A stretch of 25,121 nt of DNA from Lamprocystis purpurea. Lineage in GTDB: Bacteria; Pseudomonadota; Gammaproteobacteria; Chromatiales; Chromatiaceae. The position numbers were made by a program, and so were the translations under genes. Position 1 is the first letter of the stretch; each line of letters starts with the position of its first letter. This document shows, in pieces, positions 1 through 6,781 of the stretch. The notes beneath the pieces are model-generated. The model was not told the origin of the DNA. It did not search any database and worked only from the letters and a program-made list of their open reading frames with translations. The DNA is taken from positions 1 through 25,121 of the forward strand of contig DYRB01000001.1 in assembly GCA_020718945.1 (NCBI GenBank), read 5' to 3'.

Positions 1-19
1 GGACAGGCAGACGGAGAGC

Positions 20-661
20 TCATGCATGGCCGGCGACCGGTGGCTGGGGTGCTGGGTGTGCGGCGGGTCTGGGCCCCAGGGTCCAGGCGCCGAGCAGGGC
101 GATCAGGGCGGTGGCGGCCAGCCCGACCAGGGCCAACAGGGGCAGGGCGCGATCCTGGCCCAGGGCGGCGGCCAGGGCGGTGAGCCCGAGGGCCAGGGCC
201 CCGCCGCGGGCCGCAAGCGGGAGCAGGCCAGCACCGGCCGGGAGGGCGGTCCGCGACCAGGACAGGTGCCAACCCAAGGCCGTGCCGGCTTGCCACCAGC
301 CCCAGCCGAGCATCGCCAGGCCGGGCAGGTCCCAGCCCAGGGCCAAGGTCGTACCCCCGGCCAGGAAAAGGGTTGCCTGGGCGGCGAACCACAAGGGTTC
401 GGGGGTGGAGGTACGGGCCAGGGTCGGCAGCCCGGTGAGCAGAAGACCGAACAGGGGGGCCGCGATCAGCCCCTGGGCGAGGAGCACCCAGGCCCTGGCG
501 TCGAAGGCGAGCCCGCCAGCGGCCCAGAGCACCGCCAGGGGCGGGGCTAGGAGCAGGGGCACGGCGGCGGTGAAGCGCCAGGGGCGGGCGCGCAGATAGC
601 GCCCCAGGCGGGACCCTGGGGGCCCGTCGGAACGCCGGCCGAGGGGGATGGCGACACACAT
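20..661 (-). CDS. NnrS-like multi-pass membrane protein (half-length)
   Basis: A 213-aa, strongly hydrophobic protein. After a short basic N-terminus (residues 1-28, ending RARPWRF) come about six membrane segments, followed by a Pro/Ala-rich tail. The RPWRF entry into the first helix and the later GLLLTGLPTLA segment resemble the start of NnrS-family proteins, which are heme- and copper-containing membrane proteins linked to nitric-oxide stress. NnrS is usually about 400 aa, so this is roughly half length. It ends at a clean TGA and I see no continuation in another frame nearby. The usual NnrS histidines are sparse here (mainly in GWHLSW). It could be a shortened paralogue or an unrelated membrane protein. 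ATG at 661 was taken because it precedes the basic stretch. The next gene on this strand starts at 1100, so it may be the last gene of a minus-strand group. Confidence 0.6.
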   Translation of the reverse strand: MCVAIPLGRRSDGPPGSRLGRYLRARPWRFTAAVPLLLAPPLAVLWAAGGLAFDARAWVLLAQGLIAAPLFGLLLTGLPTLARTSTPEPLWFAAQATLFLAGGTTLALGWDLPGLAMLGWGWWQAGTALGWHLSWSRTALPAGAGLLPLAARGGALALGLTALAAALGQDRALPLLALVGLAATALIALLGAWTLGPRPAAHPAPQPPVAGHA

Positions 662-723
662 GGGGGCTCGACCTCCAGCGGTCGGGTGCGGCCCGGGATG
701 GGGGCGCCCGCCGAAGGACCAAA

Positions 724-774
724 GACTAGCGATAGTCCCCGGCCGCGTCGCTGATGCCGGTCAATCTGGACCGG
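724..774. terminator. Two small hairpins between minus-strand genes
   Basis: Two perfect inverted repeats lie just downstream of the 786-1100 gene. GACTA/TAGTC (724-737) has a GCGA loop, and CCGGTC/GACCGG (757-774) has a 6-nt loop. The second could end minus-strand transcription, but no T-run follows it, so any terminator role is weak. The rest of 662-785 holds nothing else I can identify. Confidence 0.3.
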
Positions 775-785
775 ATCGCGGCGGA

Positions 786-1100
786 TCAGTCCCCGTCGTC
801 CGCGGCCCCTGCCGGCGCGGCATCCAGCCAACCCTGCAGGGCCGAGATGATCGCCTGGGCCTGGGCCCGGCTGGAGATATTGAACTTGGACTGCTGGCGG
901 TATTCCCCGGCCCGCTTCTGATAGCGGCGGATGCTGTACTTCTCCGGCCCCCAGGTCTCCTTGGGTCTGTCCCAGTCGCGGTAGCGGAATAGGATGGTGG
1001 TCCAGGCACCCTTGGACAGGATGACCTTGTCCAGTTCCTGTACCGTCTCGATGCCGCCTTCGCTGTAGGCGACGGTCAGGTCTTCCAGTTTTTCCGTCAT
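786..1100 (-). CDS. Conserved hypothetical protein, 104 aa
   Basis: A soluble, charged protein of 104 aa starting MTEKLEDLTV. No signal peptide or membrane segment is seen. The middle (about residues 30-75) is rich in Arg, Lys, Tyr and Trp, with a WTTILFRYRDWDRP stretch then RRYQKRAGEYR and SKFNIS. This order of a basic beta-hairpin-like strand, a KR-rich stretch and a terminal helix (AQAIISALQGWL) is faintly like the PC4/YdbC single-strand nucleic-acid-binding fold. That is only a guess. The tail AAPAGAADDGD is acidic. It begins 26 bp after the ankyrin gene on the same strand, so the two are probably co-transcribed. A GGAG lies about 14 nt upstream of ATG 1100. The frame stays open far upstream, but that part is a GC-rich shadow of the ankyrin gene. 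Confidence 0.7.
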   Translation of the reverse strand: MTEKLEDLTVAYSEGGIETVQELDKVILSKGAWTTILFRYRDWDRPKETWGPEKYSIRRYQKRAGEYRQQSKFNISSRAQAQAIISALQGWLDAAPAGAADDGD

Positions 1101-1126
1101 GTTCAGGGTCTCTCCAATGGGTGTTT

Positions 1127-1807
1127 TCAGGGTTGGCTGTCGGCCGGGGCCTGGGCCCCGTATTGGCGCAACAGCCGGATCAGGTCCGGGTCGGCGCCCT
1201 CCAAGGCCAGGGCCAGGGGGGTCTGGCCTGTTGCATCCGCCAGGTTGGGGTCCGCCCCGGCCAGGATCAGGCGCTTCGCCAGGGCAACCCGGCCGGCGGC
1301 GATGGCCAGTTGCAGGGGGGTACGCCCGGCCCCGTCGCGCCCGTTCAGGTCGGCCCCGCGGCGGCGCAGCAGGGCCAGGGCATCGCGGTCGGCACTGCCC
1401 TCGCCGACCAGGGCGAACAGCAGGGCCTGGGGCGGGTCGGCGGCACCGGCGTCGAACAGCAGGCCGGCCAGGTCCAGCCGCCCCGTCGCCAGGGCTAGAT
1501 GCAGCGGAGTGCGGCCGCTGGGGTCGCGGACGTCCATGCGCGCCCCATGTTCCACCAGGGCCCGGGCTATGACCACCTGACCGTTGCGCGCAGCCAGGTG
1601 CAGCGGGTACTGCCCCTGGCCATCGGGGCTGTCGATGTCGGTGCCGTGGTACAGGTGGCGCTTGACCTGGTCCAGGTCGCCCAACTGCAAGGCCCGGTGC
1701 AGGGGTAGGGTAGGCGGCTGCGGCTGGGTGCAGGCGATCATCAGCGCGGCCAGGCAGACCAGGGCGGCGCTCAACCAGGGGGTTCGGCTTAGGGGCATCC
1801 GGGGCAT
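1127..1807 (-). CDS. Ankyrin-repeat lipoprotein
   Basis: A 226-aa protein with a short basic start, a hydrophobic signal (about residues 11-25) and a cysteine at 26 in the context LMIAC, which is an acceptable lipobox. About six ankyrin repeats follow (residues 35-220), with clear signatures such as YPLHLAARNG, RTPLHLALATG, RTPLQLAIAAGR and QTPLALALEG. A degenerate repeat lies in the middle (about 115-150). Ankyrin repeats bind proteins. A periplasmic, membrane-anchored scaffold or inhibitor role is inferred, and the partner is unknown. ATG 1807 was chosen because it is the first start that gives a proper signal peptide. ATG 1798 would also work, and neither has a good ribosome-binding site. 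It is upstream of and probably in one operon with the 104-aa gene, and is divergent from the membrane protein at 1968. Confidence 0.78.
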   Translation of the reverse strand: MPRMPLSRTPWLSAALVCLAALMIACTQPQPPTLPLHRALQLGDLDQVKRHLYHGTDIDSPDGQGQYPLHLAARNGQVVIARALVEHGARMDVRDPSGRTPLHLALATGRLDLAGLLFDAGAADPPQALLFALVGEGSADRDALALLRRRGADLNGRDGAGRTPLQLAIAAGRVALAKRLILAGADPNLADATGQTPLALALEGADPDLIRLLRQYGAQAPADSQP

Positions 1808-1865
1808 GGGCAGGTCCGTGGGGTCCGCGGTGGAGCGCCCGTCGGCCGGGCTGGGCGGCGGGCGA

Positions 1866-1883
1866 CACGCCGGGCCCGGCGTG
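1866..1883. promoter_or_regulatory. Perfect 18-bp palindrome in a divergent intergenic region
   Basis: CACGCCGGGCCCGGCGTG is a perfect palindrome in the 160-bp gap between the divergent ankyrin and membrane-protein genes. It could be a repressor operator or simply a chance GC-rich dyad. A run of CGG triplets follows at about 1901-1918. No convincing -35/-10 pair was found. Confidence 0.35.
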
Positions 1884-1967
1884 GCCCCGCATGGTAAGAC
1901 CGCGGCGGCGGCGGCGGCAAGGCGCCCGACGCTGCATGGTCCGGGGGGGCGTGTTACCTTTGCGGCC

Positions 1968-2357
1968 ATGTTTGGCAAAGTCCTCATCGCCGTCGTCGCC
2001 CTGCTGGTCGCCTGGCTGCTGCTGCGCGCCCGGATGCGCGGGGCCGGGCGCACTGCCCCGCCGCCGGTGCCGGCACCTTCCTCGACGCGCTCGGCGAGCG
2101 CCCCGAGGCACCTGGCCTATTTGGCCCTGGGGGTCCTGGTCGCGGGCACCGGCCTGTACCTCTACGAGGGCTGGGCAGAACGGCGTGCGCCTGTGCTGGT
2201 ACGGGTGATCAATGCCAACACCGGGGCGGTTGCTACCTATAGGGCGCGCCGCTCGGACGTGGTCGGGCGCTCCCTCCTCACCCTGGACGGGCGGCGGGTC
2301 ACCCTGGCAGATGTAGAGCGGATGGAATTGGAGACGGACCCAGGGCCTGCGCCCTAG
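1968..2357 (+). CDS. Small membrane protein with two TM segments
   Basis: A 129-aa protein starting MFGKVLIAVVALLVAWLLL. It has one N-terminal membrane helix (residues 4-20), a basic Pro/Ser-rich linker (21-47), a second helix (about 48-66, ending LYLYEGW) and a C-terminal soluble domain (70-125). That domain contains VRVINANTGAVATYRARRSDV and a VTLADVERMELE end. Similar short proteins occur in gammaproteobacteria, sometimes carrying a misleading antitermination/NusG label. I see no NusG or KOW domain here. ATG 1968 was chosen because the first helix starts directly after it. The frame remains open upstream but is shadow. No clear ribosome-binding site. It ends 12 bp before the convergent gene at 2370. 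Confidence 0.68.
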   Translation: MFGKVLIAVVALLVAWLLLRARMRGAGRTAPPPVPAPSSTRSASAPRHLAYLALGVLVAGTGLYLYEGWAERRAPVLVRVINANTGAVATYRARRSDVVGRSLLTLDGRRVTLADVERMELETDPGPAP

Positions 2358-2369
2358 CAGCCTCTTGGA

Positions 2370-2972
2370 TCACGCAGCGGTGCGGTACAGGGCCAGGGGG
2401 AAGGTCTCGGTGATCAGGATCACCGGGGCCCGGTCGATGATGATGCGATAGGTGCGGAAGACCCGGTCGCCGTCCGGGTCCCCGGGGTCCAGGGCCGGGG
2501 CCCCGACCTCCAGGACCTCCCGGTAGCTCTCCAGGCCGCTGTCGCGGATCAGCACGCCGATGCCGATCTCCCGGTCGATGAGCCGCTGGCGAAAGGCCGC
2601 GGGGATGCGCTCGGTGCGGATCACGGAGAAGGCGCCGGCATAGACCTGGTTGCTGTCGGTCCCGCGCAGTTGGGCCTGGCGGACCAGAACCGGGGCCCCC
2701 CCGGTGATCTCCAGCCAGGGTATATCGCGCTCGGCCAGGGTCAGGTCCTGGGCCAATGTGTCCACCGCCACCGGTTCCCAGAAGTAGGCCTCGAGCATCT
2801 TGGTGACGGTCCCGTCGGTGACCAGCAAGGCGCGCAGGAACGCAGGCAGCCCGACCAGGGGGAGCCCGATGCCGCCCGTGCGGGGGATTAGGCCGTCGCG
2901 CTGGAAGCCGTCGCAGCGGAAGCGGGGCTGGCTCTCGCGGCTTAGAGGTTTGTCGTAGTAGCGTTCGACCAT
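2370..2972 (-). CDS. Chorismate-pyruvate lyase-like protein (DUF98/Rv2949c family)
   Basis: A 200-aa soluble protein. It matches my memory of the DUF98 family, which includes chorismate lyases that release pyruvate to make 4-hydroxybenzoate. Visible landmarks in order: LPAFLRALLVTDGTVTKMLEAY (about 42-63), an IPWLEITGGAPVLVRQAQLRG strand pair (84-104) with Arg99, an IGIGVLIRDS glycine turn (136-145), and a C-terminal RTYRIIIDRAPVILITETFP (173-192) with Glu189. These match the basic and acidic residues expected for substrate binding and catalysis in the UbiC-like fold. A role in quinone or aromatic precursor supply is inferred. No ubiA-like partner is in the window. Start ATG 2972 was chosen over the longer frame because GAGGGA lies just upstream of it. 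Confidence 0.72.
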   Translation of the reverse strand: MVERYYDKPLSRESQPRFRCDGFQRDGLIPRTGGIGLPLVGLPAFLRALLVTDGTVTKMLEAYFWEPVAVDTLAQDLTLAERDIPWLEITGGAPVLVRQAQLRGTDSNQVYAGAFSVIRTERIPAAFRQRLIDREIGIGVLIRDSGLESYREVLEVGAPALDPGDPDGDRVFRTYRIIIDRAPVILITETFPLALYRTAA

Positions 2973-3458
2973 GGTTCCCTCGGCAGGTCCCGGTGACACC
3001 GCACCGCGCGGGCCGCCCAATCCCGCCTATGGTGCCTGATTTGGCCCCATGAGAGGGCCGTTCGGGTCAGGCCCAAGTCGGAAATTGTGTCCCGATTGAT
3101 GCGGCGGGACAGGTGCAGGGTGCCGGTCTGGATCCTTGGCATATCTTAGGGTCAGACCCTTTGTAGTAATGCAACCAATTGAATGGAAAGCGGAAAGGTC
3201 CCGAGCGCAGGGTCTGTCTGACGTGCGTGCCGGGCGCCAAAGCGGCCGATCTAAGCCGTTGAAATACCTGGCACGGAAGATTGCATTTTGTCCCCGACTG
3301 GCCAACAATTTGCACACCCTTTGGCGGGCTCCTCCGCCGACGCACCGGGTGCATGGCCTGCAACATCGGGGTCGTGCCCCGTTGGGGGTTAGGAAAAACC
3401 CTGACCTTGTGTTATACAAAGGGGGCCGTTCGGCACAACATCTACGGAGATATTTCCA
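2973..3458. other. 486-bp gene-free gap with lower GC and repeat scars
   Basis: No credible gene on either strand. Short ORFs here lack ribosome-binding sites and family features. Base composition is clearly less GC-rich than on both sides. The gap holds a perfect dyad, AGGGTCAGACCCT (3148-3160). It also holds two imperfect direct copies of a short motif, ATTGTGTCCCGATTG (about 3082-3096) and ATTTTGTCCCCGACTG (about 3286-3301). Such motifs look like remnants of a small mobile or REP-type element. The right end holds the promoter of the lipoprotein gene. Confidence 0.45.
3389..3418 (+). promoter_or_regulatory. Promoter of the lpp-like gene (extended -10)
   Basis: TATACA at 3413-3418 is preceded by TGT, giving an extended -10 (TGn). 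A weak -35, TTAGGA (3389-3394), sits 18 bp upstream. Transcription would start near 3425, giving a leader of about 34 nt. That leader contains GGAGAT, correctly spaced from ATG 3459. Confidence 0.5.
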
Positions 3459-3665
3459 ATGCAGAAGACCGTTAAGCTCGTTTCCCTGACCGCCGTCGCC
3501 GTTCTGACCGCCGGCATCCTCGGTGGCTGCGCCACTACTGCCCAGGTCGAAGAGGCCAAGGCCCTGGCCCAGCAGGCTCTGGACAAGGCCAACGCCGCCC
3601 AGGCCTGCTGCGACGCGAACACCGATCGCGTCAACCGCATGTATCAGAAGATCATGTCCAAGTGA
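3459..3665 (+). CDS. Lpp-like small outer-membrane lipoprotein
   Basis: A 68-aa protein with an N-terminal MQKTVK, a hydrophobic stretch, and the lipobox LGGC with Cys24, so it should be lipidated. The mature part is a short Ala/Gln-rich heptad helix (AKALAQQALDKANAAQ), as in the Lpp/OprI alanine-zipper lipoproteins. It ends ...YQKIMSK, and the C-terminal lysine is the residue that Lpp uses to attach to peptidoglycan. A structural role tying the outer membrane to the wall is inferred. Odd: an adjacent Cys-Cys pair in the mature helix (QACCDAN). It has its own promoter, a GGAGAT ribosome-binding site and a strong terminator, as expected for an abundant small protein. Its last 22 bp overlap the end of the convergent L,D-transpeptidase gene, its likely functional partner. 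Confidence 0.85.
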   Translation: MQKTVKLVSLTAVAVLTAGILGGCATTAQVEEAKALAQQALDKANAAQACCDANTDRVNRMYQKIMSK

Positions 3666-4633
3666 AGCCAATCGGCTGAACTGCGCCGGCCTCCCACTAA
3701 CACCGGGAGGCCGGTGTTTTCGTCCCTCGCCCTGCTCACCTCCTCCCAGTCTACGTAGACCCCTGCCACGTTCGCCACCGACGCGGGCACTAGGCTCCGC
3801 GGATCACGGTCCTTGTTCTTGTCGTCGTCGTCGCTGATGTGGACCTCCAGATAGAGGTCGTCGCCCAGCCAACCCGTCTTGAAGGGCTGATTGACGATGG
3901 TCACCGGGGTCTTCACCGACACCCGCCCGAACAACTGCTCGATGTCTTCCGGGTACATGCGTATGCACCCGTGGGTGACCTGCATGCCCAGACCCCAGGG
4001 TTTGCTGGTGCTGTGGATCAGCACGCTCGGGGCACTGAGCCGCATGGCGTACAGGCCCAACGGGTTGTCCGGCCCAGCCGGCACCACCGCCGGCAGGGGT
4101 GCGCGACCCTCGGCCCGGCGCTCGGCATGGATGGAGGCCGGTGGCGTCCAGGTCGGGTCCTTGATCTTGCCGGTGATCTCGAAGGTGCCGATGGGGGTGT
4201 TCCAGCCCTCGCGGCCGATGCTGATGGCGTAGGTCACCACCGTGGACCCGCCGGGGCCATCGGGGTAGAAGTACATCCGCTTCTCGGGGACGTTGAGGAC
4301 TATGGCGTTGCGGGGCGCCTGGGGCAGGACGTAGAGCGTCGGTACCAACACGTTGGCCCCGGTCCCCGGGACCCACATGTCCACCTTGGGGTTGGCGTCG
4401 TTCATGTCGTCATAACCCAGGTCGTTGTGGCGCGCTATGTCCAGAAGCGTGTCTTCGTGACGTGTCTTTACATAGAATGGCGCGCCTATCACCCCGTCGC
4501 TCGGGCTGGCCAGGCGGAAGGTCTCCGCCTGGGCCTGGGGGGTGCCGCCCAGGGTGCCGAGGGCCAGCAGGGTGAGCCCTGCGGCCAAAGCTTGTCGGGA
4601 CCCGGTGGTCGCCGTATTCACGCCGTACTTCAT
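3644..4633 (-). CDS. L,D-transpeptidase (ErfK/YbiS type, YkuD domain)
   Basis: A 329-aa periplasmic enzyme with a signal peptide (residues 1-36, cleavage after AQA). A LysM-like region follows (about 50-105, YVKTRHEDTLLDIARHNDLG), then a YkuD domain (about 110-260). The catalytic signature HGCIRMYP puts His221 and Cys223 in the active site, with the supporting IHSTSKPWGLG just before. Enzymes of this type join peptidoglycan stems through mDAP or attach Lpp lysine to the wall. The convergent Lpp-like gene supports the second role. The tail (about 285-329) is acidic then basic. ATG 4633 was chosen over ATG 4651 because AGG lies about 10 nt upstream and it starts at the signal peptide. The last codons run through the lipoprotein terminator and into its gene. 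The frame is open much further upstream, but that is antisense shadow of the EF-G gene. Confidence 0.88.
   Translation of the reverse strand: MKYGVNTATTGSRQALAAGLTLLALGTLGGTPQAQAETFRLASPSDGVIGAPFYVKTRHEDTLLDIARHNDLGYDDMNDANPKVDMWVPGTGANVLVPTLYVLPQAPRNAIVLNVPEKRMYFYPDGPGGSTVVTYAISIGREGWNTPIGTFEITGKIKDPTWTPPASIHAERRAEGRAPLPAVVPAGPDNPLGLYAMRLSAPSVLIHSTSKPWGLGMQVTHGCIRMYPEDIEQLFGRVSVKTPVTIVNQPFKTGWLGDDLYLEVHISDDDDKNKDRDPRSLVPASVANVAGVYVDWEEVSRARDENTGLPVLVGGRRSSADWLHLDMIF
3686..3720 (+). terminator. Strong intrinsic terminator of the lpp-like gene
   Basis: A perfect 10-bp stem, CCGGCCTCCC (3686-3695) pairing with GGGAGGCCGG (3705-3714), has a 9-nt loop and is followed by TGTTTTC. It lies 20 bp after the lipoprotein stop. 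On the other strand the same bases fall inside the final codons of the L,D-transpeptidase. Confidence 0.85.
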
Positions 4634-4654
4634 GATGCTGCCTGACCTCATTCG

Positions 4655-6724
4655 ATGACTAAACCCGCTCAACTCGCCCGCGTCCGCAACATCGGCGTGG
4701 CGGCCCATGTGGACGCCGGCAAGACCACGTTGACGGAGCGCATCCTCTACTACACCGGCGCCTCGCACAAGATCGGCGAGGTCCACGAGGGCGCCGCCCA
4801 CATGGACTACATGGCCGAGGAACAGAGCCATGGCATCACCATCACCTCGGCGGTTACCAAGGCCCCCTGGCGCGATCACACGCTCCAGATTGTCGATACG
4901 CCGGGCCATGTGGATTTTACCATCGAGGTGGAGCGCTCCATGCGTGTCCTCGACGGCTGCATCCTGGTCCTCGACGGGGTGCGTGGGGTCGAGCCCCAGA
5001 CCGAGACAGTATGGCGTCAGCGCTCCCGTTTCCAGTTGCCGGTGCTGTTCTTCGTCAACAAAATGGACCGCCCCGGGGCCGACTTCGACCACGCCCTGGC
5101 CCACATCCGCGAGCGCCTCAAGGCCGAGCCGGTCCCGGTGACGGTCCCGGTACTGGGGGATTGGGCCCAGGGGGCCGAGCCCGGGGTCATACACCTGATC
5201 GACCGCACCCTGGTCCGCTTCGGCGGCGACCAGGGCCGGGACCTCGATGTCTCCCCCTGCCCGGCGGATCTGTGGGAGCGGGCCCAGGGACACCGGGAGG
5301 CCCTGCTCCTGGCAGCGGCCGAGTACGACGAGGCCCTGGCCGATCTGGTCCTGGCCGGCGAGGACCCGGACCCCGAGGCCCTGCGTGCGGCCCTGCGCAC
5401 CGGCACCCTGGCCGGGCGCCTGTGCCCCTGCTTCGGCGGCACGGCCCTGCGCAACATCGGGGTTCAGCCGGTATTGGACGGGGTCATCGACTTCCTCCCC
5501 GCCCCCCTGGACCGCCCCCCGGCCCAGGCCATCCGCCCGGACGGTGGCCACGAGGAGGTGGCCCTGGGCGATAGCGGGCCCCTGGTGGCCCTGGCCTTCA
5601 AGGTGCAGATGTGGGAGGGCCGCCGCCACGTCTTCACCCGCGTTTATCGCAATCGGCTGCGCCCGGGCGATCAGATTGCCTTCGTCGCCGCCGACGGGCG
5701 CACGGTGCGCGAGCAGGTGGCGCGCATCTTCGACGTGGACGCCGGCAAGAAGACCAAGTTGGACCTAGCCGAGCCCGGCCAGATCGTCCTGCTGGGCGGC
5801 CTGCGCTTCGCCACCACCGGCGATACCCTGTGCAATCCCAACCACCTGCTGCGCCTGGAGCGCATCGAGCTGCGCGCCCCGGTGCTCAGCCTGGCCATAG
5901 AGCCGGCCATGGGCACAGACCCGGACAAGCTGCTGGAGGCCCTGGACAAGGTCGAGCAGGAGGACCCAACCCTCAAGGTCGAAGAGGACCCTGAGACCGG
6001 CCAGCGCCTGCTGCGCGGCATGGGCGAACTGCACCTACAAATCGTCCTGGAACGTCTGGAGCGCGAATACGGGGTGGTGGTCCGCAGCGGACGCCCGGCG
6101 GTGGCAGTCCGGGAGACCGTCCAGTCCGCCGGCACCGGCGAGGTGCTGTTCTCGCCCCCGGCTGTGGCCGACCAGCGATCCCCGGACCTACGCGCCCGGG
6201 TCGCCCTGGCTGTGGCCCCACGCACCAGGGCCACCGGCAATGCGGTGATCATGCAGCCGCGCTACCTCCCGGAGGGCGTCCAGCCGAGCCAGGTCCAGAT
6301 CCAGTCGGTGGAGCAGGGGGTGCGTCGCGGCCTGGCGGCGGGGCCCCTGCAGGGCATGCCCCTGGAGGACGTCGAGGTGCAGGTGCTGGAGGTCGAGCTG
6401 TTCGAGCGCGCCTCTACCACCGACGCCCTGGCCGCCGCCGCCGGCCGCGCCCTGGCCCGGGCCCTGGAGGCCGCCGGGCCCACCCTGCTGACCCCGGTGA
6501 TGGCCGTGGAGGTGGTGGTGCCCCAGGACAACCTGGGCACCGTACTGGGCGACCTCCAGTCCCGCCGCGCCCTGATCCGCGCCAGCGAGGCACGCGGGGC
6601 GGACGTGACCATCGACTGCGAGGTGCCCCTGGAGCGCCTGCTCGGCTACGCCACGGACCTGCGCAGCCAGACCCAGGGGCGCGGCCAGTTCAGCATGCAG
6701 TTCGCCCGGTTCGACCTGGTCTGA
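4655..6724 (+). CDS. EF-G-like translational GTPase (atypical paralogue)
   Basis: A 689-aa protein with all five EF-G domains. The G domain (1-280) has AHVDAGKT (P-loop, 17-24), DTPGHVDF (81-88) and NKMD (135-138). Domain II (about 300-400), III (about 405-480), IV (about 480-600) and V (about 605-689) follow. It differs from housekeeping EF-G. Switch I reads EQSHGITIT where EF-G usually has QERGITIT. Domain IV lacks the usual GGRGQYGHV block. The domain IV tip reads FERASTTDA where EF-G has a conserved His (YHDVDSSE). Translocation, ribosome recycling or ribosome protection are all possible roles. I would not call it tet(M). It starts 21 bp from the divergent transpeptidase start and has no visible ribosome-binding site. 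feoA follows 57 bp downstream on the same strand. Confidence 0.85.
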   Translation: MTKPAQLARVRNIGVAAHVDAGKTTLTERILYYTGASHKIGEVHEGAAHMDYMAEEQSHGITITSAVTKAPWRDHTLQIVDTPGHVDFTIEVERSMRVLDGCILVLDGVRGVEPQTETVWRQRSRFQLPVLFFVNKMDRPGADFDHALAHIRERLKAEPVPVTVPVLGDWAQGAEPGVIHLIDRTLVRFGGDQGRDLDVSPCPADLWERAQGHREALLLAAAEYDEALADLVLAGEDPDPEALRAALRTGTLAGRLCPCFGGTALRNIGVQPVLDGVIDFLPAPLDRPPAQAIRPDGGHEEVALGDSGPLVALAFKVQMWEGRRHVFTRVYRNRLRPGDQIAFVAADGRTVREQVARIFDVDAGKKTKLDLAEPGQIVLLGGLRFATTGDTLCNPNHLLRLERIELRAPVLSLAIEPAMGTDPDKLLEALDKVEQEDPTLKVEEDPETGQRLLRGMGELHLQIVLERLEREYGVVVRSGRPAVAVRETVQSAGTGEVLFSPPAVADQRSPDLRARVALAVAPRTRATGNAVIMQPRYLPEGVQPSQVQIQSVEQGVRRGLAAGPLQGMPLEDVEVQVLEVELFERASTTDALAAAAGRALARALEAAGPTLLTPVMAVEVVVPQDNLGTVLGDLQSRRALIRASEARGADVTIDCEVPLERLLGYATDLRSQTQGRGQFSMQFARFDLV

Positions 6725-6781
6725 CCGGCGCCCGGTCTGCGATCACCCATCCGTCTTCAGTCCCTAGCCCCCCGAGCCCCC

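Noticed and set aside
1899..1920. CGG triplet run as a functional microsatellite
   Set aside because: About six triplets in very GC-rich DNA outside a reading frame is easily explained by composition.
2973..3458. Small genes in the low-GC gap
   Set aside because: The short frames have no ribosome-binding site, no recognisable motif and Arg/Cys/His-rich translations.
4655..6724. Tet(M)-like tetracycline resistance gene
   Set aside because: The domain V and G-domain pattern is closer to EF-G, and nothing nearby suggests a resistance element.
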